Under the pieces are notes generated by a model. It made no database searches. It was not told the DNA's origin and saw only the letters and a list, made by a program, of their open reading frames with translations. From positions 248,001 through 312,000 of the forward strand of contig CAKNRQ010000001.1 in assembly GCA_930990965.1 (NCBI GenBank): a DNA stretch of 64,000 bases, written 5' to 3'. The translations under genes were made by a program, and so were the position numbers. Shown one piece after another: positions 20,928-28,157 of this stretch (position 1 is the first letter of the stretch; each line of letters opens with the position of its first letter). The DNA comes from an uncultured Clostridia bacterium (GTDB taxonomy: Bacteria; Bacillota; Clostridia; Oscillospirales; Oscillospiraceae).

Positions 20928-22355
20928 TTAGACATCTTTTTCATTCTGTTCCAGATATTCTACGGCTTCGCTGGGCTCTACTCGCCTGCCATCCGGGAGC
21001 TCAATGCAATGCTTCCGGGTCGTGAACATCGTCTTTGTGAAAAACCGCATGACAGTTCCATCGCCAAAGTTCAGGCTCTGAGCCGACGCCACACATTGAG
21101 CCACAGCGCCAATATAATCGCAGCTGCGCATCAGAGTATTTATCGTACTGAGGTAGTTGCCCAAGCATGAATATCCCTCAATGTGCGGATTGGGAAGATA
21201 ATCGCCAAGCTCTGCGGGATATATATGACTGCCGTTGGCGTTAACCGCGCGCCTGATGTCAAGCGTATAGGACGCACAGGTCAGAAGTTTCAGCTTTTCC
21301 TCAACGAAGATCGCCTTGAAGAGCTTTGTCATTTGTGCAACATCCAAACGCGGGCTGCTCACATTCGGGTAGGCACTTGACACGAGGTTCTGACTTCTGG
21401 AGAGCATGGTGTTTGCCATGTCTATGTCAAAGTACGACATCCTAGTTGCGACTGTAAATGTGACCTGAGTCCCTCTGACATCCTCCAAATAGAGATTCTT
21501 GTTGCAGAGGAAATACTCCATCAACTCTGAATCGCCAACGTTTTCATCTTCCAGTTTTGCCTGCAAGCCCAAAAGCTCAGTCAGCGTGTCTTTGCGGCTC
21601 TGAAGATACATACCAATCTGCTGCTCAAGTTGGTCAAGCTGGCGGTCAATATCTGTAATCTGAGACTCGATAACCTGAACTCGCTCACGCTCATAGTTCT
21701 TTTCAAACCCTTTGAGCTTGACTTCTATAGCCGCGCGTCGGAAGTCGTAACGCGCAGCAAGCGCGTTCAAGGCTTCCAGATATTTATCCGAAGTTTTTTC
21801 ACGCAACGACTGGATAAGCGCCATTTCCTCGGCAGTTACACCGGCCTCCGGGGTAAAATACCAGGGCAGTAGCGGAAGTATTGCGGTTTGGAGATAGCGC
21901 ATCTTGCGCATATCCAGATTGGCTATGAAGGCCACCGAGCGCTTGTTCTCAGCGTCGATAAACGCAACAACTTTCATGACTTTACGGAAAAAGTCGGTGA
22001 CTTTGGAAATCCGTACAAAGTCAGAATCCACCTGACCATAGTTCTCAAGGTTGGCCATAGTTTCATCCACAGCACTGTCGGAGCCGCTAATATTCACTAC
22101 TGCGAAGTCGCCGATACAGATTGTGGCAATGTTCCGGCCGACATTCCTGGCGCTATATCCCTCTCCAGTACCGACATTCACGCCGCTGAATACCAGACGC
22201 AGGCCGTTATCTTTGGGCATGCGCGGAAAAACCAACGCTCTCAGTGTCGAGAGAAACGTTACATCCCCATTGTAATAATCACCATATATGTTTGACATCA
22301 ATGCTCCGGCGGCATCGCCAGAAAACACTGTGTTGGATATTGTCTGACGGAACAT
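20928..22355 (-). CDS. E2-like (UBC-fold) protein, PRTRC-B-like
   Basis: 475 residues. The C-terminal part contains YLPNPHIEGYSCLGNYLSTI, resembling the HPN ... G-x-x-CL motif of E2 ubiquitin-conjugating enzymes, with N389, H391 and probable catalytic C397. A central coiled coil lies around residues 200-270 (FEKNYERERVQVIESQITDI). The N-terminal 150 residues are a separate alpha/beta region. Gene order Ubl, this, JAMM, E1 matches prokaryotic ubiquitin-like (PRTRC-type) operons. E2 identity rests on the motif and context. Confidence 0.72.
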   Translation of the reverse strand: MFRQTISNTVFSGDAAGALMSNIYGDYYNGDVTFLSTLRALVFPRMPKDNGLRLVFSGVNVGTGEGYSARNVGRNIATICIGDFAVVNISGSDSAVDETMANLENYGQVDSDFVRISKVTDFFRKVMKVVAFIDAENKRSVAFIANLDMRKMRYLQTAILPLLPWYFTPEAGVTAEEMALIQSLREKTSDKYLEALNALAARYDFRRAAIEVKLKGFEKNYERERVQVIESQITDIDRQLDQLEQQIGMYLQSRKDTLTELLGLQAKLEDENVGDSELMEYFLCNKNLYLEDVRGTQVTFTVATRMSYFDIDMANTMLSRSQNLVSSAYPNVSSPRLDVAQMTKLFKAIFVEEKLKLLTCASYTLDIRRAVNANGSHIYPAELGDYLPNPHIEGYSCLGNYLSTINTLMRSCDYIGAVAQCVASAQSLNFGDGTVMRFFTKTMFTTRKHCIELPDGRRVEPSEAVEYLEQNEKDV

Positions 22356-22421
22356 TAACTCACCACGCTCCCTTACATAAAATTTTGCCTCCGGGGATTA
22401 ACCCGTAGGCGTATAAATCTC

Positions 22422-22649
22422 TCAGGCGTTATCAGTCTTGGCGACGTTCAGGAGATAGCAGGACTCAGTGATACCGAAGTCCTCGAAAGTCTTGTCAAAG
22501 TCGCCGGGATTAAGGGTGCAGCCGTCCAGAGATGTCATACCACGGCTGTAGTCGATGTTGTTCTGCTCAAGCGCAGAGCGGATGGTGGTGTTCTTGTCGA
22601 AGAACTTGGGCTCACGATGGGCGTTATTACCAATTACACAGCGTACCAT
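22422..22649 (-). CDS. Ubiquitin-like protein (Prok_Ub/PRTRC-C type)
   Basis: 75 residues: MVRCVIGNNAHREPKFFDKN, a strand-helix-strand pattern with TIRSALEQNNIDYSRGMTSL, and a beta end YLLNVAKTDNA. Length and pattern fit a beta-grasp ubiquitin-like fold of the kind encoded beside E1/E2/JAMM genes in prokaryotes. The C-terminus is not Gly-Gly; it ends Asp-Asn-Ala, so either conjugation uses another residue or the JAMM enzyme trims it. First of the four-gene set; well-spaced ribosome site. Confidence 0.75.
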   Translation of the reverse strand: MVRCVIGNNAHREPKFFDKNTTIRSALEQNNIDYSRGMTSLDGCTLNPGDFDKTFEDFGITESCYLLNVAKTDNA

Positions 22650-22703
22650 TTTTCATTATCCTTTCATTCTGAAAAATTTTATTTGTTTATTTGGGTTAGA
22701 ATT

Positions 22704-22729
22704 GGGAGGGATGAAAACTCATCCCTCCC
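22704..22729 (-). other. GC-rich hairpin between the 132-aa gene and the Ubl gene
   Basis: GGGAGGGATGA / TCATCCCTCCC with a four-base loop. No T-run follows on the minus strand, so rather than full termination it could trim or stabilise the messages, allowing different levels of the 132-aa protein and the Ubl. Confidence 0.5.
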
Positions 22730-22741
22730 CAGGGCTGAAAA

Positions 22742-23140
22742 TTACTCCACGACGGAGATGTTGCTCATAACCTCGGCCTTCTCGCGATTGATCTCGTCGA
22801 GCACGGCAGGCAGCTGAGCCTCAAGCTTATTGAGGTTGATGATGGCGGCGCCGAGCTTGTCCGCGACCCACTCCTTGAGGTCGCGAGACTCAGTGCAGGC
22901 ACACATAGTGATGGTGGCGTAGCCGTTCTCGTCATGAGTGGCGCTCGCAAAAGTCGCCCCATACTTGTTGATGTCCCCGCCGCAGTCGGAAGTCGCGACC
23001 ATAAAGATAGGCTCCTTGCCATCCTCGCCGCCCATCAGAGTGAGCGCGTTGGGGCGATACTTCTCGATGGTCTTGTACTCCTCGAGCTTAAGGGTAGAGG
23101 TCACGACTACAGCGTCGCCTACGATAGTGATTTTTGCCAT
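22742..23140 (-). CDS. Protein of unknown function heading the Ubl operon
   Basis: 132 residues: MAKITIVGDAVVVTSTLKLE, then a beta-rich middle (EPIFMVATSDCGGDINKYGA) and a C-terminal helix pair (IINLNKLEAQLPAVLDEINR). It precedes the Ubl gene by about 90 bases that include a GGGAGGGATGA/TCATCCCTCCC hairpin (22704-22729). Similar proteins sit next to PRTRC-C in other elements as far as I recall; role unknown. Confidence 0.7.
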   Translation of the reverse strand: MAKITIVGDAVVVTSTLKLEEYKTIEKYRPNALTLMGGEDGKEPIFMVATSDCGGDINKYGATFASATHDENGYATITMCACTESRDLKEWVADKLGAAIINLNKLEAQLPAVLDEINREKAEVMSNISVVE

Positions 23141-23228
23141 TGTGTTTTCTCCTTTGGTTCAAATATTGTACTCATTGGTTGGATATCCACCCACGCCGCG
23201 TGGAGGCTGAGCCATGTGGGCATAAGAG

Positions 23229-23252
23229 TGCCCGCCGAATAACTCGGCGGGC
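23229..23252 (-). terminator. Hairpin downstream of the 197-aa gene
   Basis: Minus strand GCCCGCCGA-GTTAT-TCGGCGGGC, eight bases past the stop codon of the gene at 23259. The following ACTCTTATG is only weakly T-rich, so termination may be partial. Confidence 0.5.
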
Positions 23253-23258
23253 GTTAAG

Positions 23259-23852
23259 TTACGCTATCCATTCAATTACCGATATTCCATGGTTGGATTC
23301 AGAAAAATAAAGTCCGTTAGGGCTACGCTCAACAAGGGCTTCGAATTCTCCCAGTTTTTCAAAAGGTATCACGAATGGCGTACCGAAGGTGGAAGAATCA
23401 TAATGCGGCAGAGATTCAGCCGTTATTCCAGACCACTCCTCGTAATCATCGATGTTTGTTTGGACATAGACGTCAAAGTATATCTTCCTCTCGGCTATGT
23501 CCACCGTAGCCAGAGCCTCCATCCAATCGCGGTTGCTTCGCATTCCCTGCCCAGTCACACAAAGAAAACCTTCATTCCGGTCTACCGCCGGTTTAAAACT
23601 CATACCGTTAAATCGATTATCCTTGTGTATTTCCGCAGCTTCCTCATCATTAACTCCTGCCCCGGTGTTCTCCAGAATCTTCACGGCCTTATAAACATTG
23701 CTTCGCAGCTGTGTGAGCTGTGCCCAATCTGCCGCCTCTACGACCTTCTTCAGCAGAGCAAGCGCGCTCTCTGTATATCCAGACCAGTGGTAGTATGCGT
23801 TAGCTAATGGAGTACCGTTAGTCTCGATTTGAATAACAAGTCGCTGCCCCAT
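23259..23852 (-). CDS. Conserved phage protein of the MGxR-xxI-HWxG family
   Basis: 197 residues. MGQRLVIQIETNGTPLANAY then YHWSGYTESALALLKKV is the same opening as the 151-aa protein at 25617 (MGNRAVITTSTA ... VYLHWNGGRDSVEAFL), so the two are divergent paralogues of a common Firmicutes phage family of unknown function. This one lacks the tail motif. Confidence 0.75.
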   Translation of the reverse strand: MGQRLVIQIETNGTPLANAYYHWSGYTESALALLKKVVEAADWAQLTQLRSNVYKAVKILENTGAGVNDEEAAEIHKDNRFNGMSFKPAVDRNEGFLCVTGQGMRSNRDWMEALATVDIAERKIYFDVYVQTNIDDYEEWSGITAESLPHYDSSTFGTPFVIPFEKLGEFEALVERSPNGLYFSESNHGISVIEWIA

Positions 23853-23855
23853 GGT

Positions 23856-24422
23856 TTACTCCTCAGGCATCAGGTACTCGACGAATTCTTCTGCTCCTGT
23901 TTCAGGGTCTGTTACCCAATGAGGGCGGTAAATTTTCATGCCGCTGCTCAAAAGATAATCGCACACCATATTGAGAACCTCGTCTATTACCTCGTCGGTA
24001 CAAACCTCATAGCGGGAATCCATCGTATAGCAGTCGAGTATATCGTCAAGGTATCTGCTCGTTACGTCATACAGCTCGTCCTCTCGGTCATACATGGCCT
24101 GGTTAAGCTCGTCGGTTTCCAACTGCTGCTCTTCAAGGGGCTCCGGATATGGAGTCGGCTCCGGCGTGAAAAACTCTATGTAACAGGACAGCACTTCATC
24201 AGCTATACCGTATGCATCTTCACCGTCAAGATAAACTGCCCGGCGCTGTATGTCCGCATCGTACAGGCTCAGGAAACAGGTGCTGTTCTCGTTTGTCATA
24301 TACATAGTAAGGTCGGTAGCTGGATCTTCTGCTATTATTACTCGCGTATCTTCCAGTTCCTTTTTGTGCTCCTTAAAGTAATCCGCAGTTTCTTCGGGAG
24401 TCAGGTACTTTATTACGCCCAT
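23856..24422 (-). CDS. Hypothetical acidic protein
   Basis: 188 residues starting MGVIKYLTPEETADYFKEHK; strongly acidic, with SCYIEFFTPEPTPYPEPLEE in the middle and a C-terminal EEFVEYLMPEE. The end resembles, but does not fully match, the recurrent tail motif. Ribosome site GGAGGTG before the ATG; overlaps the next gene by ten bases. Confidence 0.7.
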   Translation of the reverse strand: MGVIKYLTPEETADYFKEHKKELEDTRVIIAEDPATDLTMYMTNENSTCFLSLYDADIQRRAVYLDGEDAYGIADEVLSCYIEFFTPEPTPYPEPLEEQQLETDELNQAMYDREDELYDVTSRYLDDILDCYTMDSRYEVCTDEVIDEVLNMVCDYLLSSGMKIYRPHWVTDPETGAEEFVEYLMPEE

Positions 24423-24712
24423 TGCACACCTCCGTTTAAAAACTCATATAGCTCCTCGTATTCGGGTAGCATGACACTTTCCAGCTCATCCTCAGCTGGC
24501 TCCAACCAGAAATCTTCCCAAGCCCATCGGCCGTCATCTATGCCCAGGCGATAAACCCAGTAATCAGTACCGTACTCATCCACAGCGTCAACAAAAGCGG
24601 TTCGACCCATATACTGCTGCATTTCTGGAACGAAGCCTAATTTCTGCCTTGGCTCGTTTGTAACTATACGAACCGTATCACCCACGGAAAACCTGAGCTT
24701 TTCACGTTCCAT
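24413..24712 (-). CDS. SH3-like small protein with C-terminal tail motif (paralogue 1)
   Basis: 99 residues. FSVGDTVRIVTNEPRQKLGF, then MQQYMGRTAFVDAVD and WVYRLGIDDGRWAWEDFWLE form the core. The neighbours at 24702 and 24981 have the same layout (GDxVxI ... M-x-Y-x-G ... LDID-x-G-x-W), so these are tandem paralogues. The end EYEELYEFLNGG carries the shared tail motif. Function unknown. Confidence 0.75.
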   Translation of the reverse strand: MEREKLRFSVGDTVRIVTNEPRQKLGFVPEMQQYMGRTAFVDAVDEYGTDYWVYRLGIDDGRWAWEDFWLEPAEDELESVMLPEYEELYEFLNGGVQWA

Positions 24713-24977
24713 CTTGTACCTCCAAGAAGCCCAGAAGCTCAGTCTCAGAAGCTATATCATCATCAGATATGTCATCGATAAGCTCCAGCCACTCGCTGCA
24801 CCATGAGTAGCATCCGTTGTCTATATCCAGAGTGTAGTACCGACTATGTCCGCTGATATACGCTTCCCGGCCTTCGTACTGTTCCATGCTATCGACAAAG
24901 AGGAGGAAGTCCGTGCTTTGGCAGTCGTCTTTGATGCGCACCTTGTCGCCAATGTAAAACTCCGCTTGCTCTGCCAT
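24702..24977 (-). CDS. SH3-like small protein with C-terminal tail motif (paralogue 2)
   Basis: 91 residues: FYIGDKVRIKDDCQSTDF, MEQYEGREAYISGHSRYYTL, DIDNGCYSWCSEWLELID. Same fold pattern as its neighbours. The tail IASETELLGFLEVQDGT contains the shared motif six residues from the end. Overlaps the following gene by eleven bases. Confidence 0.75.
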   Translation of the reverse strand: MAEQAEFYIGDKVRIKDDCQSTDFLLFVDSMEQYEGREAYISGHSRYYTLDIDNGCYSWCSEWLELIDDISDDDIASETELLGFLEVQDGT

Positions 24978-24980
24978 CTG

Positions 24981-25319
24981 TCACACCCCCAGAAACTCGT
25001 TTAATTCCTGTGCGCTAGCGACTTCAAGAACTGGTGCCGTACCCAAACGCTCATAGGATTCCACGAAGCACGACGCATCCCATGTATCGCGATGGTGGTC
25101 GATGTCTAACAGATACCCAGCGACATCTCGGAAATTGCCATCGGGGCCAAGATTCAACGTTTCTACGCCGACAATCGTAGCCGTCTCACCACAATGCTCC
25201 GTCATTGACTCAAGCCATGCCAGTGGACATTCATAATTAGGCGACGGCACAATTGTTACGGCATCCCCCACCTGATACTCAATATCAAAAACCTCATCTG
25301 TAAACTGTATATCAGGCAT
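24981..25319 (-). CDS. SH3-like small protein with C-terminal tail motif (paralogue 3)
   Basis: 112 residues: YQVGDAVTIVPSPNYECPLA, MTEHCGETATIVGVETL, YLLDIDHHRDTWDASCFVE. Third member of the tandem set; ends exactly with the motif (ASAQELNEFLGV). Overlaps the HU gene upstream by eight bases. Confidence 0.75.
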   Translation of the reverse strand: MPDIQFTDEVFDIEYQVGDAVTIVPSPNYECPLAWLESMTEHCGETATIVGVETLNLGPDGNFRDVAGYLLDIDHHRDTWDASCFVESYERLGTAPVLEVASAQELNEFLGV

Positions 25320-25602
25320 TGTCTACCTCCTTTTGTACTCTCGCCTTCAGGCCGCTTCCGGGACGGAAAACCGGTATGCTCACCGGCGGCAGACGTATTT
25401 CCTCGTTTGTCTTTGGATTCCTTGCCACTCTCTCGGCGCGCTCAGCCACTTCAAAAACTCCGAATCCAACGAGTTTTACCGACTCCCCAGATTCAAGGGC
25501 GTTGGAGATCGCCTCTAGTACTGCGTTAACGCTGCGTTCAGCGGCGAGTTCGGAAGTCTCCATAAGCGCCGCGACGTGAGCTACCAGACCCGCCTTAGTC
25601 AT
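25312..25602 (-). CDS. HU-family DNA-binding protein
   Basis: 96 residues, HU length. Helical N-terminus (MTKAGLVAHVAALMETSEL), the VKLVGFGVFEV strand, the RxARNPKTNEEI arm and the closing PVFRPGSGLKARV match HU/IHF. Bends and compacts DNA. A second, divergent HU is encoded at 39130 in the late region. Confidence 0.92.
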   Translation of the reverse strand: MTKAGLVAHVAALMETSELAAERSVNAVLEAISNALESGESVKLVGFGVFEVAERAERVARNPKTNEEIRLPPVSIPVFRPGSGLKARVQKEVDNA

Positions 25603-25616
25603 TCAATCACCGCCTT

Positions 25617-26072
25617 TTAAGTTGTTGACATCAAAAATCCCGCCAGTTCAGATGAAGTGGCGGGCTCAGGGTCTTTATACAGCCTGTCACGTTCAGGCTG
25701 ACAGGCGTCAATTTCTTTTATCATTTCCTCAAGGCCATAACGGTGCTGTTCAACACCATCGAAATATTTTCTGTCGACAATCTTCCAATCCTGAATAACG
25801 TATGTGCCATTGTCCCAGTTGTCGCAGTCAAGCTTGCAGCACTGGTCTATTCCGATAGACAAATCCCCGCCGAAAAAGTTACCTATAACCTGGCAAAGCC
25901 TTGCCCAGCCGTAGCAATCCTGTTCCGGGGAGCGAAAACCACGGCGCTTGCAGTATTCAAGGAACGCTTCGACGCTGTCGCGGCCACCGTTCCAGTGGAG
26001 GTACACCCCAATGTCAGTGGAGTTTGCAACGTCTGCTGCCGTGCTGGTTGTAATTACTGCTCTATTACCCAT
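25617..26072 (-). CDS. Conserved phage protein (MGNRAVI family) with C-terminal tail motif
   Basis: 151 residues. MGNRAVITTSTAADVANSTD, VYLHWNGGRDSVEAFLEYCK, DCYGWARLCQVIGNFFGGD and WDNGTYVIQDWKIVDR are hallmarks of a widely distributed Clostridia phage/plasmid protein of unknown function. This copy adds EPATSSELAGFLMSTT, the shared tail motif, after the point where the family usually ends. Confidence 0.8.
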   Translation of the reverse strand: MGNRAVITTSTAADVANSTDIGVYLHWNGGRDSVEAFLEYCKRRGFRSPEQDCYGWARLCQVIGNFFGGDLSIGIDQCCKLDCDNWDNGTYVIQDWKIVDRKYFDGVEQHRYGLEEMIKEIDACQPERDRLYKDPEPATSSELAGFLMSTT

Positions 26073-26185
26073 TACGATTCCTCCTCAAGTTCTCGGAGCG
26101 CTTCGGCCACTGTGTCAGCCGAAAAAGAAAAGACCCCGTTGATAAAAACTTCAACGTGGCCTTTAACGTGGACTATTCTGACCAT
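26072..26185 (-). CDS. Very small hypothetical protein
   Basis: 37 residues: MVRIVHVKGHVEVFINGVFS then an acidic helix. The stop overlaps the next start by one base. A longer frame to 26398 exists but covers the well-supported membrane-protein gene at 26194 in another frame, so the short form is preferred. Confidence 0.5.
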   Translation of the reverse strand: MVRIVHVKGHVEVFINGVFSFSADTVAEALRELEEES

Positions 26186-26193
26186 GAGCTTTC

Positions 26194-26349
26194 TCACTTC
26201 CCCATAATCATAAACAGGAACGCGAAGAACGCAAACCCGACGGAGCCGCCCATTAGAAGCGCGCAAAAATCTTGTGAGTAATTGCGCTGGCACTTTGCCG
26301 CCATAATGAGCAGGTAAATCGCTATCAGAGCACAAGCTATTGCACGCAT
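26194..26349 (-). CDS. Small two-pass membrane protein
   Basis: 51 residues: MRAIACALIAIYLLIMAAKC, a short charged loop, then GSVGFAFFAFLFMIMGK. Two transmembrane helices. GAGGAGG lies eight bases before the ATG. Holin-like size, but no lysin gene is adjacent, so the role is open. Confidence 0.7.
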   Translation of the reverse strand: MRAIACALIAIYLLIMAAKCQRNYSQDFCALLMGGSVGFAFFAFLFMIMGK

Positions 26350-26385
26350 TGGCATTCCTCCTCAGAATTTTGTGCGTTTTGGGTA

Positions 26386-26415
26386 AAAGAAAAAGCACGG
26401 CGAAAACCGTGCTTT
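26386..26415 (-). terminator. Rho-independent terminator
   Basis: Minus strand AAGCACGG / CCGTGCTT (26414-26407 with 26400-26393) followed by TTTCTTTTACC. It lies nine bases past the stop of the gene at 26424. Confidence 0.8.
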
Positions 26416-26423
26416 AATCGTTA

Positions 26424-26846
26424 TTATTCGGACTCACTAAACCCAATTGGTACTGTCAGGTCGTAAAACCCAATGTCAATATGGACGTTGCCATTTTCAA
26501 GAGGGTAGGCGTCAAGATTGTCAGCGACCTTAAGAGCTGACGCTACCTCTTTAACTCGCCTAATTACCACTCCAGTTCCTTCAATACTTACAGAACCGAA
26601 TCCATCATTATTCGGCATATGCAGCTCGCAATTAATCTTGGCTTCGGGATTGTCTGCTCTCACAGCCTTTTCAATAGACTTTATAGCTTTGAAAACTTGT
26701 AACATCCGTTTAGGATTAACTATAGACACTACGTCGCCTGGTGGTTCGTGCCCTTCCATCAAGGATGCTATGATTTCCAATTCATCCTCTTCGTCGATAT
26801 CGTCATCAAATTCGCTAGAGAAAAAATCATAATCAAACTTCAACAC
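26424..26846 (-). CDS. Hypothetical protein
   Basis: 140 residues. A very acidic N-terminus (SSEFDDDIDEEDELEIIASL) precedes an alpha/beta domain (NPKRMLQVFKAIKSIEKAVR ... VVIRRVKEVASALKVADNLD). The domain could be a repeated two-strand/helix fold. Followed by a terminator, so it ends its operon. Confidence 0.7.
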   Translation of the reverse strand: MLKFDYDFFSSEFDDDIDEEDELEIIASLMEGHEPPGDVVSIVNPKRMLQVFKAIKSIEKAVRADNPEAKINCELHMPNNDGFGSVSIEGTGVVIRRVKEVASALKVADNLDAYPLENGNVHIDIGFYDLTVPIGFSESE

Positions 26847-26896
26847 ATCGCCTCCCTTGGCTTTTGGATATATTTTAGGCTAAAGAGGCTCGGAAA

Positions 26897-27052
26897 TCAA
26901 GCTTCTTTAAAAACCAGCGCACCACTTTCGTAGTCGGCGAACTCCTTCGGGGTCATATTGACACGCCTTGCGCCCTCTCTAATTTCGGTTAGGCCGGCGT
27001 TGGTGTTCGCAGCACCAACGCCGGCAGCATCGCCGGAAACTGAAAAACTCAA
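26897..27052 (-). CDS. Small hypothetical protein
   Basis: 51 residues from TTG 27052, whose TTGA overlaps the stop of the upstream gene; the ribosome site is weak. SFSVSGDAAGVGAANTNAG, then MTPKEFADYESGALVFKEA. Longer in-frame starts lie inside the upstream gene. Moderate support only. Confidence 0.5.
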   Translation of the reverse strand: MSFSVSGDAAGVGAANTNAGLTEIREGARRVNMTPKEFADYESGALVFKEA

Positions 27053-27261
27053 GCCTTCGCAGGTATCTTGTCCGCGTCCCTCGGGGGATTGAAAAACTCC
27101 ATTACGAAGTTGTATGTTTCTTTTATCGCGCATCTGTCGCACTCTATGCGATAGCCGCGAGCACAGCATATCGCACATGAGTGAGCATAGTCCTTAATGG
27201 CTGCTATGCTCGACGGGGCGCACTGAAGCCGTTTGCACCCTACTTCCTCGAAACGTGTCAT
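27049..27261 (-). CDS. Small cysteine-rich protein
   Basis: 70 residues: MTRFEEVGCKRLQCAPSSIA, HSCAICCARGYRIECDRCAI, then NFVMEFFNPPRDADKIPAKA. The four to six cysteines suggest a zinc site. The EFF-x-P element near the end recurs in the E1-like protein's N-terminus and in the protein at 23856. Confidence 0.65.
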   Translation of the reverse strand: MTRFEEVGCKRLQCAPSSIAAIKDYAHSCAICCARGYRIECDRCAIKETYNFVMEFFNPPRDADKIPAKA

Positions 27262-27264
27262 GAC

Positions 27265-28080
27265 TCATGCCGCCTTTGCAAGCGGCTCGGCCTTGGAAAC
27301 TTTTGCAGTTTCCTTAGCCGATGCCGTGGTGGTGCTTTCCTTGCGAGCCTTGAAGTTGACATCATAAGAAGCGCCGGTCACGATTCTGTGGCAAATCTCA
27401 GCGAGATAGCCTCGGAAGCGGCGGTGGTCAGCACACGTTACCGAGAGCGCTTTACGGTTCTTTCGGGCGTAGATGCTCATTAGATAGTTTACATCGTGGC
27501 TTGTGGCCTTATAGCCCTCACCGAGCATCGACGTTATAACTCGCTGGAGGGTTCGGAGCAGATTACTATTACTCGTCGGATTCTTGCCCATATTGATTTC
27601 TCGCGCAATAGCGCTCATGGCGTAGCTGTCGTTTACCGTTTTGGGGTCAACTCCCAAATCCTTGCATTTCTGCGCGGTCAAGAGGAAATTCATCTGCTGT
27701 GCTTCGTGGAGCCATACCTTGTCTGCTCCAATACCGCCGCAGTAGCTATCAAGCTTGCTAAGGTCAATCGGGCGCTCACGCTCGACGATAGAACGGACAA
27801 CAACATCGTCGTCGCCGCGCTTCTCGTCCTTTACGGCGATAGTCTCAAAGTTCAGAAGCCTCACGGCTTCGAGCATCGGGTCATCGGCGTTCTTGCAGTG
27901 CTCAAAACACATCATACGGGCGAGCGCCGTATACTCTTTGACTGCCGTGTCTATCTTTTCGGCAGCATGGCTCGCATCGGCGAAACGATGCTCTAGATTT
28001 GCCGTATTCCATTCAACGGCTCCGGCCTCGGCCTCAGCACGCAGCTCGGCCAGCTTTGCGGTTCTTTCTTCATTAGTCAT
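27265..28080 (-). CDS. Hypothetical helical protein
   Basis: 271 residues from ATG 28080 (MTNEERTAKLAELRAEAEAG), preceded by AAGGAGCG; an ATG at 28128 would lie within the terminator hairpin. Helical throughout with an Ala/Lys/Thr-rich disordered end. Abundant polar helices and conserved-looking VVVRSIVERERPIDLSKL. Function unknown. It is the first gene after the large non-coding region. Confidence 0.75.
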   Translation of the reverse strand: MTNEERTAKLAELRAEAEAGAVEWNTANLEHRFADASHAAEKIDTAVKEYTALARMMCFEHCKNADDPMLEAVRLLNFETIAVKDEKRGDDDVVVRSIVERERPIDLSKLDSYCGGIGADKVWLHEAQQMNFLLTAQKCKDLGVDPKTVNDSYAMSAIAREINMGKNPTSNSNLLRTLQRVITSMLGEGYKATSHDVNYLMSIYARKNRKALSVTCADHRRFRGYLAEICHRIVTGASYDVNFKARKESTTTASAKETAKVSKAEPLAKAA

Positions 28081-28125
28081 TATGAATCGCTCCTTACGCA
28101 AAGTTTTGAGTGAGATTTCATCGCT

Positions 28126-28157
28126 CAAAAATACCGCCGAACTTAACGCTCGGCGGC
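28126..28157 (-). terminator. Rho-independent terminator ending the large non-coding RNA region
   Basis: Minus strand CCGCCGA (28156-28150) - GCGTTAAGT - TCGGCGG (28140-28134) then TATTTTTGAG. It lies 46 bases before the start of the 271-aa gene, with the non-coding region upstream, so it would define the 3' end of an RNA transcribed leftwards. Confidence 0.75.
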
